Assembly (NCBI GenBank): GCA_003116875.1 | Contig: BCKT01000015.1 | Coordinates: 496,001-560,000, forward strand | Length of the DNA: 64,000 nucleotides | Direction of reading: 5' to 3' | DNA from: Takashimella koratensis | Taxonomy: Eukaryota > Basidiomycota > Tremellomycetes > Trichosporonales > Tetragoniomycetaceae | Shown: in pieces, positions 54,943-64,000 of the stretch | Layout of the letters: each line of letters starts with the position of its first letter | Position numbering within the stretch: the first letter of the stretch is position 1 | The notes under the pieces: model-generated | Databases searched by the model: none | Told to the model about the DNA's origin: nothing | Seen by the model: only the letters and a program-made list of their open reading frames with translations | Made by a program: the position numbers and the translations under genes

Positions 54943-56348
54943 TTACTCGTCCCCAAAGTCACCTAGGATCGTCAGTCAGCGAATAAGCTCAAATCCAACA
55001 CCCGACCAACAGATCCCAAATCCAGGTCAAATCCAGGTCTCAGCCCAAGCTTCTACTGCGACCCCCCACCGACCGCAAGCCGTAACCCATCCCCTACCCA
55101 GCCTATTCCCAACCGGGCCAAACCCGGCCAAAATCCAGATCGCGACTCACCCTCGTCCATGTCCTTGGGGACTTTGGGCTCTTCGTCTTCTCCATACTGC
55201 ATCATATTGTCGATATGGCTCAACACGGTGTTCACCGAATCTTCACTTGTCACGTCAAGAGGGAGGAACGAAACGAGGTTCTGATCTTCTATCTGTAACG
55301 GTGAAGAGAGGGGTCAGCCACGGATACGTGCGTTGGTAGGTTTGGAGGAGGGCTCGAGAGGATAGACGAGACTGGGATGGGTTTGGGTTTAAGAAAAAGG
55401 ACGGTATAAGCTTACCAAAGATACGACGGCTTGATTGAGGGCGTGGAATTTCGGGTTGGTGGTACTGTTGATATCGTCCCCGAGAAGCATTGGATCTGGG
55501 TCAAGGTATCTATGATCCAAACCCAGTCAGTCAATATCTCTCGAGACCAAACCTGATCCACTCATCATCTCAACAACTTTCCCGACCCTCTTTCCCCTCT
55601 ACTCCCTGCCAACGTATCCAAGCTTGACTTTTTAACTCACCTTCCTACCTCTCTCCTCACTCTGCCTTTCTTATCCTTGACCAAATCCATTTTACTCATC
55701 AAGCAGACCATACTGATCCCCAATGACAACATACAGCTGAGCGCACTGAGGACTCCAGCAAAGTACTTGGCCTTGTCCTGCATGAACTGAGATTCAACGA
55801 GGTATACCCCACATAGTCGAAAGTTGAGTCGAGAGGAGAGGAACTGAGCCAATCGAGGGAGTAGCGGGATGTGGCTGTATAACTCGATTTGACCGGGACA
55901 GTCAATGATCAAGTAGTCGTCTTCGTATTCCCCAAGTTCGTCTTCAAGCCAGTCGAGGTTGTTCAGGAGGTACCTGCGTGGGTATATCAGCCAGATTTAT
56001 CCCACCTCGAACTCCACAACTAGCCGAGCTTAGGGGACATCGAACCAAGGCAAGCTCTCGTCTACACCCAAATCACCGCTCATATCCACACTCTGCTGGG
56101 GCCTAGACTCACTCAAAGCAATAGATCAAACCCCCATTGGGCCCAAACTCAAGCTCTTCCATCACATCCTGTAGATTGATCAAATCCTTGATATCGACCG
56201 AAGGCGCGTACTCAAACCTCTCTGCTGCCGGGTCGAGGTTGACGAGGTGGATACGACGACCAATGGTTTGCGCGTGGGTGATGAGAGATGCGCAAAAAGT
56301 GGATTTCCCAGCGCCCGCGGGTCCAGTGACGAGGGTTGCGTAACGCAT
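54943..56348 (-). CDS. GPN3: GPN-loop GTPase 3 (RNA polymerase II assembly/import)
   Basis: Gpn3 heterodimerises with Gpn1/Npa3 and promotes assembly and nuclear import of RNA polymerase II. The ATG at 56348 gives [17 protein letters not shown], the Walker A motif at the very N-terminus. The exon ends with [14 protein letters not shown], the family-defining Gly-Pro-Asn loop. Later exons have [15 protein letters not shown] (G3), [20 protein letters not shown], the G4 [38 protein letters not shown] and the end DFGDE at TAA 54943. It is complete and of the usual length, with about seven exons. The nearest gene upstream is a tRNA, then a divergent small protein. Confidence 0.95.
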
Positions 56349-56654
56349 GGCGAGCCAGTGGGTGGTGAGGTGATAGCTGCTGATGGACAAGAGAAGGAGA
56401 ACGAGAAACGCCCTTGATGACGGAAAAATGTTGGTATCGTCACGTGATGTGATCCACCACGCAGGCAACAGGATACGAGTCAACCTCTCCTCACCATCAA
56501 CACCCCCTGATACGTGACAAGACGTCAAGGAGAATGCACAAACCACGTCGAACAAAAGGAGTTCAAGCCAAGCATGCTTCATCCACACCATGGACATACA
56601 CTAGTTAACTCATCTCGGACTAAGAGGATGACCAAAGAGAATACGCAAAAATTA

Positions 56655-56738
56655 GGAACTACCAGGGTTCGAACCTGGGCCACTCGGATCAGTTTAGAAG
56701 GTCAAAACCGAATGCCATAACCGCTAGGCCATAGCTCC
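56655..56738 (-). tRNA. tRNA-Gln (anticodon UUG) with a 13-nt intron
   Basis: The acceptor stem pairs GGAGCTA with TAGTTCC (one G-U). The D arm is GCC/GGC, the anticodon stem TTCGG with CCGAG, and the T arm CCAGG TTCGAAC CCTGG. In the interrupted anticodon loop T33 precedes TTG (plus-strand 56703-56705) and A37. A 13-nt intron (56689-56701) starts right after position 37, the canonical place. The base after the stem is T, the U73 expected for tRNA-Gln. It is a Pol III gene within the divergent GPN3/Jupiter-like spacer. A run of T follows on the minus strand (near 56647-56651). Confidence 0.93.
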
Positions 56739-57118
56739 TGAGTCCAAATCTGAACAAGCTTCCGGCGCCCCGACCGTTCCGGCGGATGGGGTGATTGGAT
56801 CAATCACTCTAACTTTGACCTCTGCTGTTGCGCTTGACATTTGGGATGCGGGTCACAGGATCAAGAGCCCCCTGTATGCTCTATCTCTCCTGATCCGATT
56901 GAGCCGTGTAGGCAGTGTGGGACTAGAGTGAGCGAGCCATACCGAATTGTGGCACCAAACTCATTCACGGGCATCCGGACTACCTCGGTTCGAGAGCGTC
57001 AAGTCACGTGAAGACCGCTATGACGCCCTGGTCGCGGGTTGGGGTTGTTGTGCATACCCTGGGTCCACCCACCAACCTAGCCATCGCGCAATCATTGATC
57101 CATACATACCCAGCAAAC

Positions 57119-58785
57119 ATGGCTACCAACAAAGCAGGACCTACCAAAGAGGAGTGAGCGACTGCTCCATACCTGCCCTGCCCCCTGTCCACGCCATCAC
57201 TCTGCCCATGCACCTTGCGCGGTACAACCACTGACGCGCCCTAGCGGCCCCACGACGTTCACTCCGATCCACCCGTTCGAGATGGAGAACCCCAAGACCT
57301 GGTACGTGTTTTCTTCTTCACTAAACCGTGTCCAATTTCAGAGGTGGGGATCTGATACTGACGTTCACAGGGGTGGTACGATCGGTACGTCTTGACCTGT
57401 GTCCGGCTGGTTTGCACCTACCCAAGAATTGAGCTAATGGTTGACGCAGGCGGAATGCACTGGGACAAGTGAGTGATTCCGACTTGCCCAGTTTCTTCGG
57501 CTGTACTCCTTCCACAGCAACTAATGATCGAGTGATGGCTCATGAGCTGACGATCAACCAGCGACAAGATCGTGTTTACCAAGCGCTCGCTCCTCGAGTT
57601 CCTTAAGTGAGTCCACCGTTGCGACTGTCGCGTAAATACCGTTGAACCGTGCTGACTCTCAACCAGGTCTTGCCAGCTTACTGTCGACACCAATTTCAGC
57701 CAGATCCAGAAACTCGTGCGCCTGAGCCTGTACTCATTCCCCTTGTTCCCGTGTTCCGTTCGCTGACTGTTACCACGCCATCTCGCTCGTCCCCTTCTTC
57801 AGCCTAGTAAGTCGTTGAGGGTTTCTCAACCATAGTAAGGTCCGAGCTCACGGAGCATTAGAGTATGCGACGTTTGGTCACTTTTCAAAGGCCGCGACCG
57901 ACGCTGCTGTCGCTGATCTCGTCGATGTGGGTAAACTCACCCTCTTTCCCTCCTCTGTTCTTCCCCTACTCCTCTCCCAGCCCTTTCATCATCACTTGCG
58001 CAACCCGTCTAACCCCTTCCAGGCCGAGATCGCCGACCCTACTCACGACTCTGGCGTTGACCCATCTAAATCCACTGTTCCCCGTCCGTCGCGCAAGGTC
58101 GTCGACCCTCCGGGCGGGAAACAGTCCCTCCGCCTCTTTGGCGAGGAATACGAAGAGGCCGACGCGCTGTCCCTCGCCCCGCCGCGCGATGGAGGGAACG
58201 GAGTCGACGTCGAGGTTGAGAGGCTCGAGAGGCTCAAGGTCCATGTCGAGCCTGAGGTAGACGGAGGTGCGAGGATCGAGAATGAAGAGTAAGTGGATAT
58301 GGATAAGAGAGGGTACGAGCATAGCTGATTGAGGTAGACGTGCGGGATCGAACCCGCCGCCCGGGTTCCGTCCGACCAGGAAGGTCCGCGAGGGTGAGTC
58401 AGACTCTTTTATTTCTTGATTCATCCAACCAGCTACCAGTTTGCGGTGCAGCCTTGACTGACTTTGTCGATTCAGGACCCGGCGGCGCGTCGAGCATGGG
58501 CGCAGCCAGTGAGTAGGATCCCGAAACGGAGGGTCGGAGATGCATGTGATCAAAATATCGGAGAGAGTCGTGGTGCTTCGCTAACAAGTCGTGAATTCGC
58601 GAATGATAGTGTTTGGCGGGTTCGATGGCGAGACCGATGCCGATAGGCAGGAGGCGCGCGCCCAGACTAGCCGCAAGAAGGCCGCGCAGCAGTCTGTAAG
58701 TGTTGATGGTTATAGCCAGTGCATTGGCGGATTGTATGCTGACCATGGTCGGTTTGATCATTAGTCGAGCGGTGGCCTGTGGTGA
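57119..58785 (+). CDS. Small protein with two Jupiter/HN1-like motifs
   Basis: The ATG at 57119 leads through about twelve small exons to a protein of about 245 residues ending KKAAQQSSSGGLW (TGA 58783-58785). The N-terminal part (FTPIHPFEMENPKTWGG, GMHWDNDKIVFTKRSLLEFL, QIQKLPKYATFGHFSKAATD) is not recognised. The second half holds two related motifs, RPSRKVVDPPGGKQSLRLFG and RPTRKVREGPGG followed by ASSMGAAMFGG. The first is preceded by GVDPSKS. This echoes the GVDPNSR, VLRPPGGGSNFSLG and PPGGKSSLVLG elements of animal Jupiter/HN1 (JPT1) microtubule-associated proteins. Between the motifs is an acidic stretch. A 4-nt microexon (57803-57806) is required for frame. No function is claimed beyond the motif resemblance. 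Confidence 0.72.
57803..57806 (+). other. 4-nt microexon (CCTA) of the Jupiter-like gene
   Basis: Flanks read ccccttcttcag, CCTA, gtaagt. The previous exon ends QKL in phase 0; CCTA plus AG of the next exon (starting 57862) gives Pro-Lys and continues YATFGHFSKAA. Skipping it would shift the next exon into a different frame that loses the motif region. Confidence 0.75.
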
Positions 58786-59467
58786 TCGCCCACCAAAACG
58801 TCACTCGAATCGATGGCGAAAGGCTGCTGGATTTGGACAAGATTGGGGATCATGTTAGAACGCGTATGAGGGAAATGAAAGGTGTTGACGAGGACGAAAC
58901 CAGAACCCCGCTCATGGGCTTTGTTGAAGAAGAGGCAAACGAGAACGAGGCGACGCGTCTTGGTGTCTTGTCTTCTTGGCAAGGTTCATTGACCGTCTGT
59001 TTGGCATGACGTGAAGTGGTAGTGCAACGAAGAGGACGACACAGTTAGAATCTGCTTAACATGTCATGAATGGTCCCAAGTGAAAATGAATCGTATCACT
59101 ATACCAGCTAGGAATGGTAGTCATGAGTCGTGAGTAAGATTGTCACCAAGAGCGTGAGCGGACTGGACCCGCGGGGTGTCGGTGGCTTGCGGCTTTGCAG
59201 TTGAGGTTTGCGGTGTCAGGGTAACCCTTCCCATGGTCTCCGGTCCCGGCACCGTTCTCATAGCTCACCAGTACCCGATCCGGCGGAATCACGTGATCTT
59301 TCTATTGCCTGTTTCCCAGGCTGGCGGCGGTTGGGGGATCAAGGCTGTCAGTATAAACCATTCCAACTGTCGTCTTGTCATTCATCCACCCCTACCTTGA
59401 TCCTAGCTCTCCCTCCCCTCCTCGACCCTTCTATTACAGCTCTTACAACTTAACAACAGCCCTCGCG
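58786..59467. other. Spacer upstream of TVP15
   Basis: 3' UTR of the Jupiter-like gene and TVP15 promoter, with a CT-rich leader from about 59390. No gene is recognised. Confidence 0.5.
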
Positions 59468-60745
59468 ATGGAAAGGTTTCTCCAGAACCCGACAGAGATC
59501 CTCCGGTGAGTCGGGGCTCTACCTCTGCTCCTCACCACGCGCTGCCGACTGCGCCCGCAACGCGCGCGTAGTTCTTCCACCAGATGAGAAGGGACAAGGC
59601 AATCTCTCTACAGCTTGTAGCTGGGACTTGGCGCTTTTCCTTTGTCTTCTTATGCCTTGATAACATGCTGACGCTGGGTATGGATGCTTCCTTCTCTAGG
59701 ATCGTCAACATGTAAGCTGCTCTTCCTGTCCCTAGTGATCTCTTCCCATCCTGCGAGAGCAGGTCAGGAGCACATCGACATGGATGGAGGAGAGGTCGCC
59801 CAAGAGAGATAAGATGAAGGAGAGGGTGTGACTGGAACGAGACAGGAGGAACAGGTCGCCAAAGGAGATGAGTAGTGAGTTGTAGCTAACAATGACTCTA
59901 GGGTCGTCGGTGGTGTTGCGATTGCCGGTGGTGTTGGGTCACTCATCCACCACTCCTTCTCGAGCATTATCATCGGCGTCTACGAGGTATTGTAAGTTTG
60001 TTCTCTTCTCCTTGACCTCCTCGACTCTTTTCCACCTGATTCTTGGCCGCCGCCCTCCCTCGTCACCTCTCGTTACTTCCTCACCTCCCGTGCTCTTACC
60101 TTGTCGTTCAACGAACCATCCACGCCCAAGAGCCCAGGCCTAGGCTAACACAAAGTACAGGATCGGCGCCATCATCATCTTTCTCGAAGCTCGAACTCCG
60201 ACCGAGCAACACAAGGCGCTCGTTCACGATTACGCGAGCTTCATGCACTCGTTCATCGGTCGTGGAGTCTGTGAGTGCTCTAGCTCCGTGATCCTCCACT
60301 CTTGAGGCGCTTGTATTGTCCAACACTGTTGGATCCATTTCGAGCTTCGCAGGGCTTGGATCAGAAGAAGGGGAGAAGCTGACCTGTTGCCCTAGTCTAC
60401 GTGCTCATCGGCGTTCTCATGCTCAAGTGAGTCGGCTTGTTCGGGATCACCTCGGCAGCCAGGAAGTGTATACTCACACTTTACAGCTACTACGTCATCC
60501 TTTACGTGTGTGGGTCGATCGTCGGTGTCGTCGGTGTCGCCTACATCGCGCTTCACTTCATCAAAGTCGTCGAGCCTCCTTCGTGAGTACGAGCCAACTT
60601 TGAACACTCTCTGCTTTACTCCAAGACACCCTGGTATCGGTGCTGTGGTGGGTAAGAAGAGGCACTGACGCTGGTGAACAGGACGATGCAGGCGCCAGTG
60701 ATCGATAGCGAGTCGCAGCCGGTCTGGCAGGGTCCCACCGAGTAG
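59468..60745 (+). CDS. TVP15: Golgi membrane protein Tvp15 (COPI-associated family)
   Basis: Tvp15 is a small multi-span protein of late-Golgi Tlg2-containing vesicles. The ATG at 59468 begins MERFLQNPTEILR. A 12-nt microexon adds IVNM, then VVGGVAIAGGVGSLIHHSF, SSIIIGVYEVLIGAIIIFLE, HDYASFMHSFIGRGVFYVLIG, YYVILYVCGSIVGVVGVAYIAL and the tail VVEPPS...PVWQGPTE with TAG at 60743-60745. Four hydrophobic segments and SFIGRGVFY are the family marks. There are seven exons, each a short coding block separated by 80-190 nt introns. Its coding end is convergent with PPM1, with 363 bp between stops. Confidence 0.87.
59700..59711 (+). other. TVP15: 12-nt microexon of TVP15
   Basis: cttctctag, GATCGTCAACAT, gtaagc. 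It encodes R-I-V-N-M using split codons at both ends and keeps frame if skipped, removing four residues before TM1. Confidence 0.7.
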
Positions 60746-61108
60746 ATGCGACGGCGATCCTGGTTGGATCTGCTCGACATCGTCGTTTATACCTCCCACT
60801 GCCACGACTATTTGGCCTTCCTCACTCGCCAAGAAGCAGTGCCTAAAAGTCTACCCTCTCTCTCATTTGATCGTGACCGTATTTCTCGCTCTCCACTTTT
60901 TCCTTTTTATTTGATTTTGCTTGGTTTGTTAGATAGTTGATTCAGAACTCCAGGCCAACCGAGGCCACCGATATGCCCAACATACAATAGAGCACCCTTC
61001 TCGCTCCTACCTCCTTCCTTCTCCTTCTCTGTTACCTGATCCTCCTTGGAACGATGTTACAGACATACATTTACATACATTTGTGCATCTGAGATCCCAA
61101 GACCATGG

Positions 61109-62567
61109 TCATAGTTCCACGCTGGAGAGGAGGTCGCCCTTGGTCGCCCACGCTACGCAGTAGTGTCCAAGCACGAGTCGAAGTTCCTCAATCTCGTCGA
61201 GCATCTCCAATTTGGATATCCTGTACCATATCAGCTTCGCCTCTTCTCTTTCCATCCGTATCACTACGAACTCACCTGACCAGTTCAGCCTGGGGTATGA
61301 CCTTTTCCCTTACCTCCCAAAGACTCTTTGCTCCCGACCTCTGAAACACCCCTTCCCCCAACTGCGGATCCAAGAACCTCCCCGCCTGATCTTTTGTACT
61401 TCCAAACGGTTCAGCGCCAGGTAAACTCAGGTGCCTAGCTGCCAAGTTCCTCCTCATCACTGCTCCGAACGCGTCGTTGAGCCCACACATCTCGTATATC
61501 ACCCCAGCGCAGTGGGGGAATGTCGAGCCGAACCAACTGATCAGGGACTGGGATTGGGCAGGCTGCATGTAGCAGAAAACACATTCGGCGAGGAAGAGGG
61601 TAGGAAGAGAGGGGTCGAGGTAGGGAAGGAGGAGGGTGGCGAGGTGGGAAGAGGTGAGGGTCGGGTCGGAGGTGGGTGTGGAGGTGGAGGAGGAGGAGGA
61701 AGAGGAGGAAGGTGGAAGGCGGAGGTCGAGAGGGACAAGGTGGTAGATGGAGCTAGAGAGCTGGGTACCGCCTTGAGACAATGTGAACGCTTGAGATGTT
61801 GGTGTAGGGGTGGTAGACGGGGACGCGGTGGAGTTGGGAATTGAAAGCGAGGAGAGTAGGGTGGAGAGTTTCTTGGATCGCGATATCCGTTGGGCTTTGG
61901 GAGAAGTCAGGTGAGGAAAGTCAATCTCAACGTAGCGACGGAGACTGGGCGCGGCGTTACGTGACTATTGCGGGTAGAAGTTTGCGTCAGGATCATCCCA
62001 GCTCCAATGCAATAAGACAAGCGTAAGAGCGAAGAGTTGGAAATACAGAGTAGAGAGCTTGGACGGGGGCAGAAGAAGAACATACCATCAACCTCCAGAA
62101 CCGCGTATCGCTCCCGGCGCCAAGACTGACGATCTGTGCGCCGTCATGACTAGCGCTGAGGAACCGTTCCACGACAATGTCGATCGCAGCGGTCCGGTGG
62201 TGTGTGCCCACATTGATCAAGGGCGGTTTCCGTCCGCTCGATGGGCCCGGAGCCGAAGAGGAGGATGAAGACAGGCCAGGGCGGTAAAGGATCGAGGCGA
62301 AAGGATCGTCCAGGTATCCCAAGCTAGCAGCGGATCTGCACGTTTAGTATAGTGAGCTCAGGCCGTTGGTATGGTTAGTAGAACTGAGGGCCAAGGGCAT
62401 GTCGGGAACCAGGAGATGTGAGATTCGAGATGATAGATATGAAGAAAGTGGTGAGCAACTTACAGACGAGAAGCAGCGGCGTCGTCGTCGGTCTGTCTGA
62501 TCGCGTCGTCGGGATGCACATGCGCCCCGGGGGCTCGACTCTGTCCAGGACGAGGCGGCGGGTGCAT
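61109..62567 (-). CDS. PPM1: Leucine carboxyl methyltransferase Ppm1 (LCMT1)
   Basis: Ppm1 methylates the C-terminal Leu of PP2A catalytic subunits, steering holoenzyme assembly. The ATG at 62567 starts MHPPPRPGQSRAPGAHVHPD; the following DDAIRQTDDDAAASRLSAAS and LGYLDDPFASILY match the LCMT N-terminus. Substrate and SAM motifs are PPLINVGTHHRTAAID and IVSLGAGSDTRFWRL. Later come PYLDPSLPTLFLAECVFCYM, WFGSTFPHCAGVIYEMCGLN, HLSLPGAEPFGSTKDQAGRF and the C-terminus EMLDEIEELRLVLGHYCVAW ending in a TGA (61109-61111). A Ser-only run sits before TSTPTSDPT. The gene appears complete. Divergent from SND2 with 182 bp between ATGs. Confidence 0.93.
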
Positions 62568-62749
62568 GAATGTTTTGGTCAAGGACAATGAGATGAAAGC
62601 AAGATACATTCACCGTTCCGGTCATCTTGTCATCTTTCGTTCCTCTTCCTGTTCCTGGCTCAAACTCCGGCGTTTATCCAGCGAGTCAACGAGCCACCCA
62701 ATACGCCGTCGTTTGTCTTCTTGTCCATTCCTCATCGCCTCTACTCATC
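62568..62749. promoter_or_regulatory. 182-bp shared divergent promoter (PPM1 / SND2)
   Basis: Only 182 bp separate the two opposite ATGs, so the control regions must overlap. No TATA box is evident. Confidence 0.5.
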
Positions 62750-63756
62750 ATGGTAAGTACCAGACGACTCTGCATTGGTCTGTGTCTGTCTACTGGTTCG
62801 ATATGAGCTGATAGCTCACAGGCCAACGCATCGTCCAAGCGGATAGCATCGTCCAACGAGGCCGCGCTGCGTAACCTCGGCCTTGGTCTGGTTCTTGTAA
62901 ATGCAAGTGTCCTATCTCCCTCTCCCCTCCCCTCTTTCCTCGTCCTCCTAGCCCTGGTAGTCGACTTTATCGCCTTCCACGTATCATTCTCCATATCCCG
63001 CCTCTTGTACCTCTTCTCCACTCCTCTTCGCGAGACTGACGTCCTTGCCGCCGACAGCTCCTCTCAATCGTCATTCGCTACATCTTCTCCCTCCTCACCT
63101 CGCGCTCGGCATGGCCATCCCGCTTCGTCATCTTCCTCCACATTATCTCGGCAGGGACAACGGTGGCGATATGGAGGTGGTTTGTGGCCATCGGGACCCC
63201 AAGGAGGGATGCTAAGGGTGTCAAGGTTGGGGAGGATCTAGGAGGGAAGGGCGTGATTGAGATGGGATGGGACGTGTGAGTATCACCCAACGGTTCTACC
63301 CCAGGCACCTGTTACTGGGCTGCCGTTGTTGTGTAATTACGTCACGAACGTGGACGGGGAGTGAAGAACGCGGCGCTGACTCGGCTCGCAGAATCTACAT
63401 GACCTGGATCTGCACCCTCGGTAGCGCACTGGTCGGTAACTGGCTCTGGTGGCTCTACCTCGCTGTGAGTTTCCGATCCATACACCTCGCGACGTCACTC
63501 GCTAACCAGAGCATCCATCACTCTGATTTCCTCTCTCTAGGTCCCCGGAATCGCCGCGTGGAAGTTGTGGTCAACGATCAAGCCTATCCTTGGCATGTTC
63601 TTCCCCGGCTGGTTTGGGCCTAAAGCACCCCGTGACGCCCAGGCAGCCGGGGCTGGAGCCGCCGCTGAGGAGCCCACCGAGTCCCGCAAACAAGCCAAGT
63701 TGCGCGCAAGGATGGAGAAGGGCGATAAGCGGATCCAACAGGTTCAGCGCAAGTGA
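62750..63756 (+). CDS. SND2: Snd2/TMEM208 homologue (SRP-independent ER targeting)
   Basis: Snd2/TMEM208 is an ER membrane protein of the SND targeting route. The first coding exon is the ATG alone (62750-62752), followed at once by gtaagt; exon 2 begins ANASSKRIASSNEAALRNLG. Further exons give LGLVL joined to LLSIVIRYIFSLLTS, FVIFLHIISAGTTVAIWRWF, GWDVIYMTWICTLGSALVGN and WLWWLYLAVPGIAAWKLW. Next is the juxtamembrane GMFFPGWFGPK, and the tail is Ala/Glu/Lys-rich, ending RIQQVQRK. About four TM segments and size fit TMEM208. Confidence 0.88.
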
Positions 63757-63914
63757 GCTGTGACGGAGCTCAAGCCTAAGTTCAGGTAGGGGTGTACCGA
63801 GGAGTGTCGACTATGCATATGCAACGAACCAAGAGAGAGCTAGGAAGAGGTAATACCGCATAAAGATATGTGTCTATCCGTACAATTCAACCCCATGCAT
63901 TGCCCTTTCTCTAA

Positions 63915-64000
63915 TCACTGTCCATCCTCTGTCCCCGTCTCCTCTGCGTCCTTGTTCCGTTCCCTCCATGCCTTTGCACTCTCTTCCACGCTCAAACCCC
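63915..64000 (-). CDS. C-terminal fragment of a gene entering from the right edge
   Basis: The minus strand reads an open frame from the edge, GLSVEESAKAWRERNKDAEE then TGTEDGQ and TGA (63915-63917). The charged, helix-like composition resembles the tail of a real protein, and it would be convergent with SND2 with 158 bp between stops. Too short to name; it could be chance. Confidence 0.4.
   Translation of the reverse strand, partial: GLSVEESAKAWRERNKDAEETGTEDGQ

Noticed and set aside
58335..58370. tRNA-like GATCGAACCC sequence
   Set aside because: No acceptor or anticodon stems; it is coding sequence (GSNPPPGFRPTRK) of the Jupiter-like protein.
1..64000. Transposons, LTR elements, CRISPR arrays, bacterial operons or viral genes
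   Set aside because: No reverse transcriptase, transposase, integrase, long terminal repeat, regularly spaced repeat array or viral protein was seen on either strand.

Overview
This window is nuclear DNA of an intron-rich fungus, most probably a basidiomycete yeast of the Tremellomycetes (the Cryptococcus/Kwoniella/Trichosporon side). The reasons are: nearly every gene is cut by many short introns (about 36-115 nt, mostly GTNNGT...YAG), leaders are strongly CT-rich, genes lie on both strands with no operons, and the protein families are typical (Zn2Cys6 regulator, DHA1 transporter, Rvs161/Hob3, Gda1, Pfa4, Tvp15, Snd2). All identifications come from reading the translated exons; no database was searched. 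Unless stated otherwise, CDS coordinates run from start codon to stop codon and include introns.

Layout. 1-2252 (-) is the 5' part of a Pumilio/PUF RNA-binding protein cut by the window edge, followed by a long gene-free stretch rich in simple repeats (2253-5679). 5680-7395 (-) is the BAR protein Hob3/Rvs161, divergent from the mitochondrial rRNA methyltransferase MRM2 (7744-8609, +). 8703-10929 (-) is a cytochrome P450, divergent from a 12-TM DHA1 drug-type transporter (12702-15038, +). 15319-19053 (-) is the CHL1/DDX11 helicase and 19310-20379 (-) a methionine-R-sulfoxide reductase. Three plus-strand genes follow: an arrestin-like trafficking adaptor, RPL26 and a Cps1-type vacuolar carboxypeptidase. 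Then three minus-strand genes: PFA4 palmitoyltransferase, an unrecognised four-TM protein, and a Cdc25/Acr2-like rhodanese phosphatase, which is divergent from mitochondrial glutaredoxin GRX5.

36455-37790 (-) is mitochondrial ribosomal protein uS4m (NAM9); 38736-42912 (+) a Zn2Cys6 transcription factor; 43319-47612 (-) the ribosome-rescue GTPase HBS1; 49135-51211 (+) Golgi GDPase GDA1; 52511-54526 (+) a divergent septin-like GTPase; 54943-56348 (-) GPN3; 56655-56738 (-) an intron-containing tRNA-Gln(UUG); 57119-58785 (+) a small protein with Jupiter/HN1-like motifs; 59468-60745 (+) TVP15; 61109-62567 (-) PP2A methyltransferase PPM1; 62750-63756 (+) SND2/TMEM208; and 63915-64000 (-) the tail of a further gene.

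The genes are mainly housekeeping (translation, mitochondrial ribosome and Fe-S function, secretory pathway, genome stability), with one accessory-looking pair (P450 plus transporter). No transposon, CRISPR array, virus or toxin locus was seen. The most unusual feature is the density of microexons (4, 6, 6, 7 and 12 nt, plus a start-codon-only coding exon). Several of them build catalytic or signature motifs and are demanded by reading frame.
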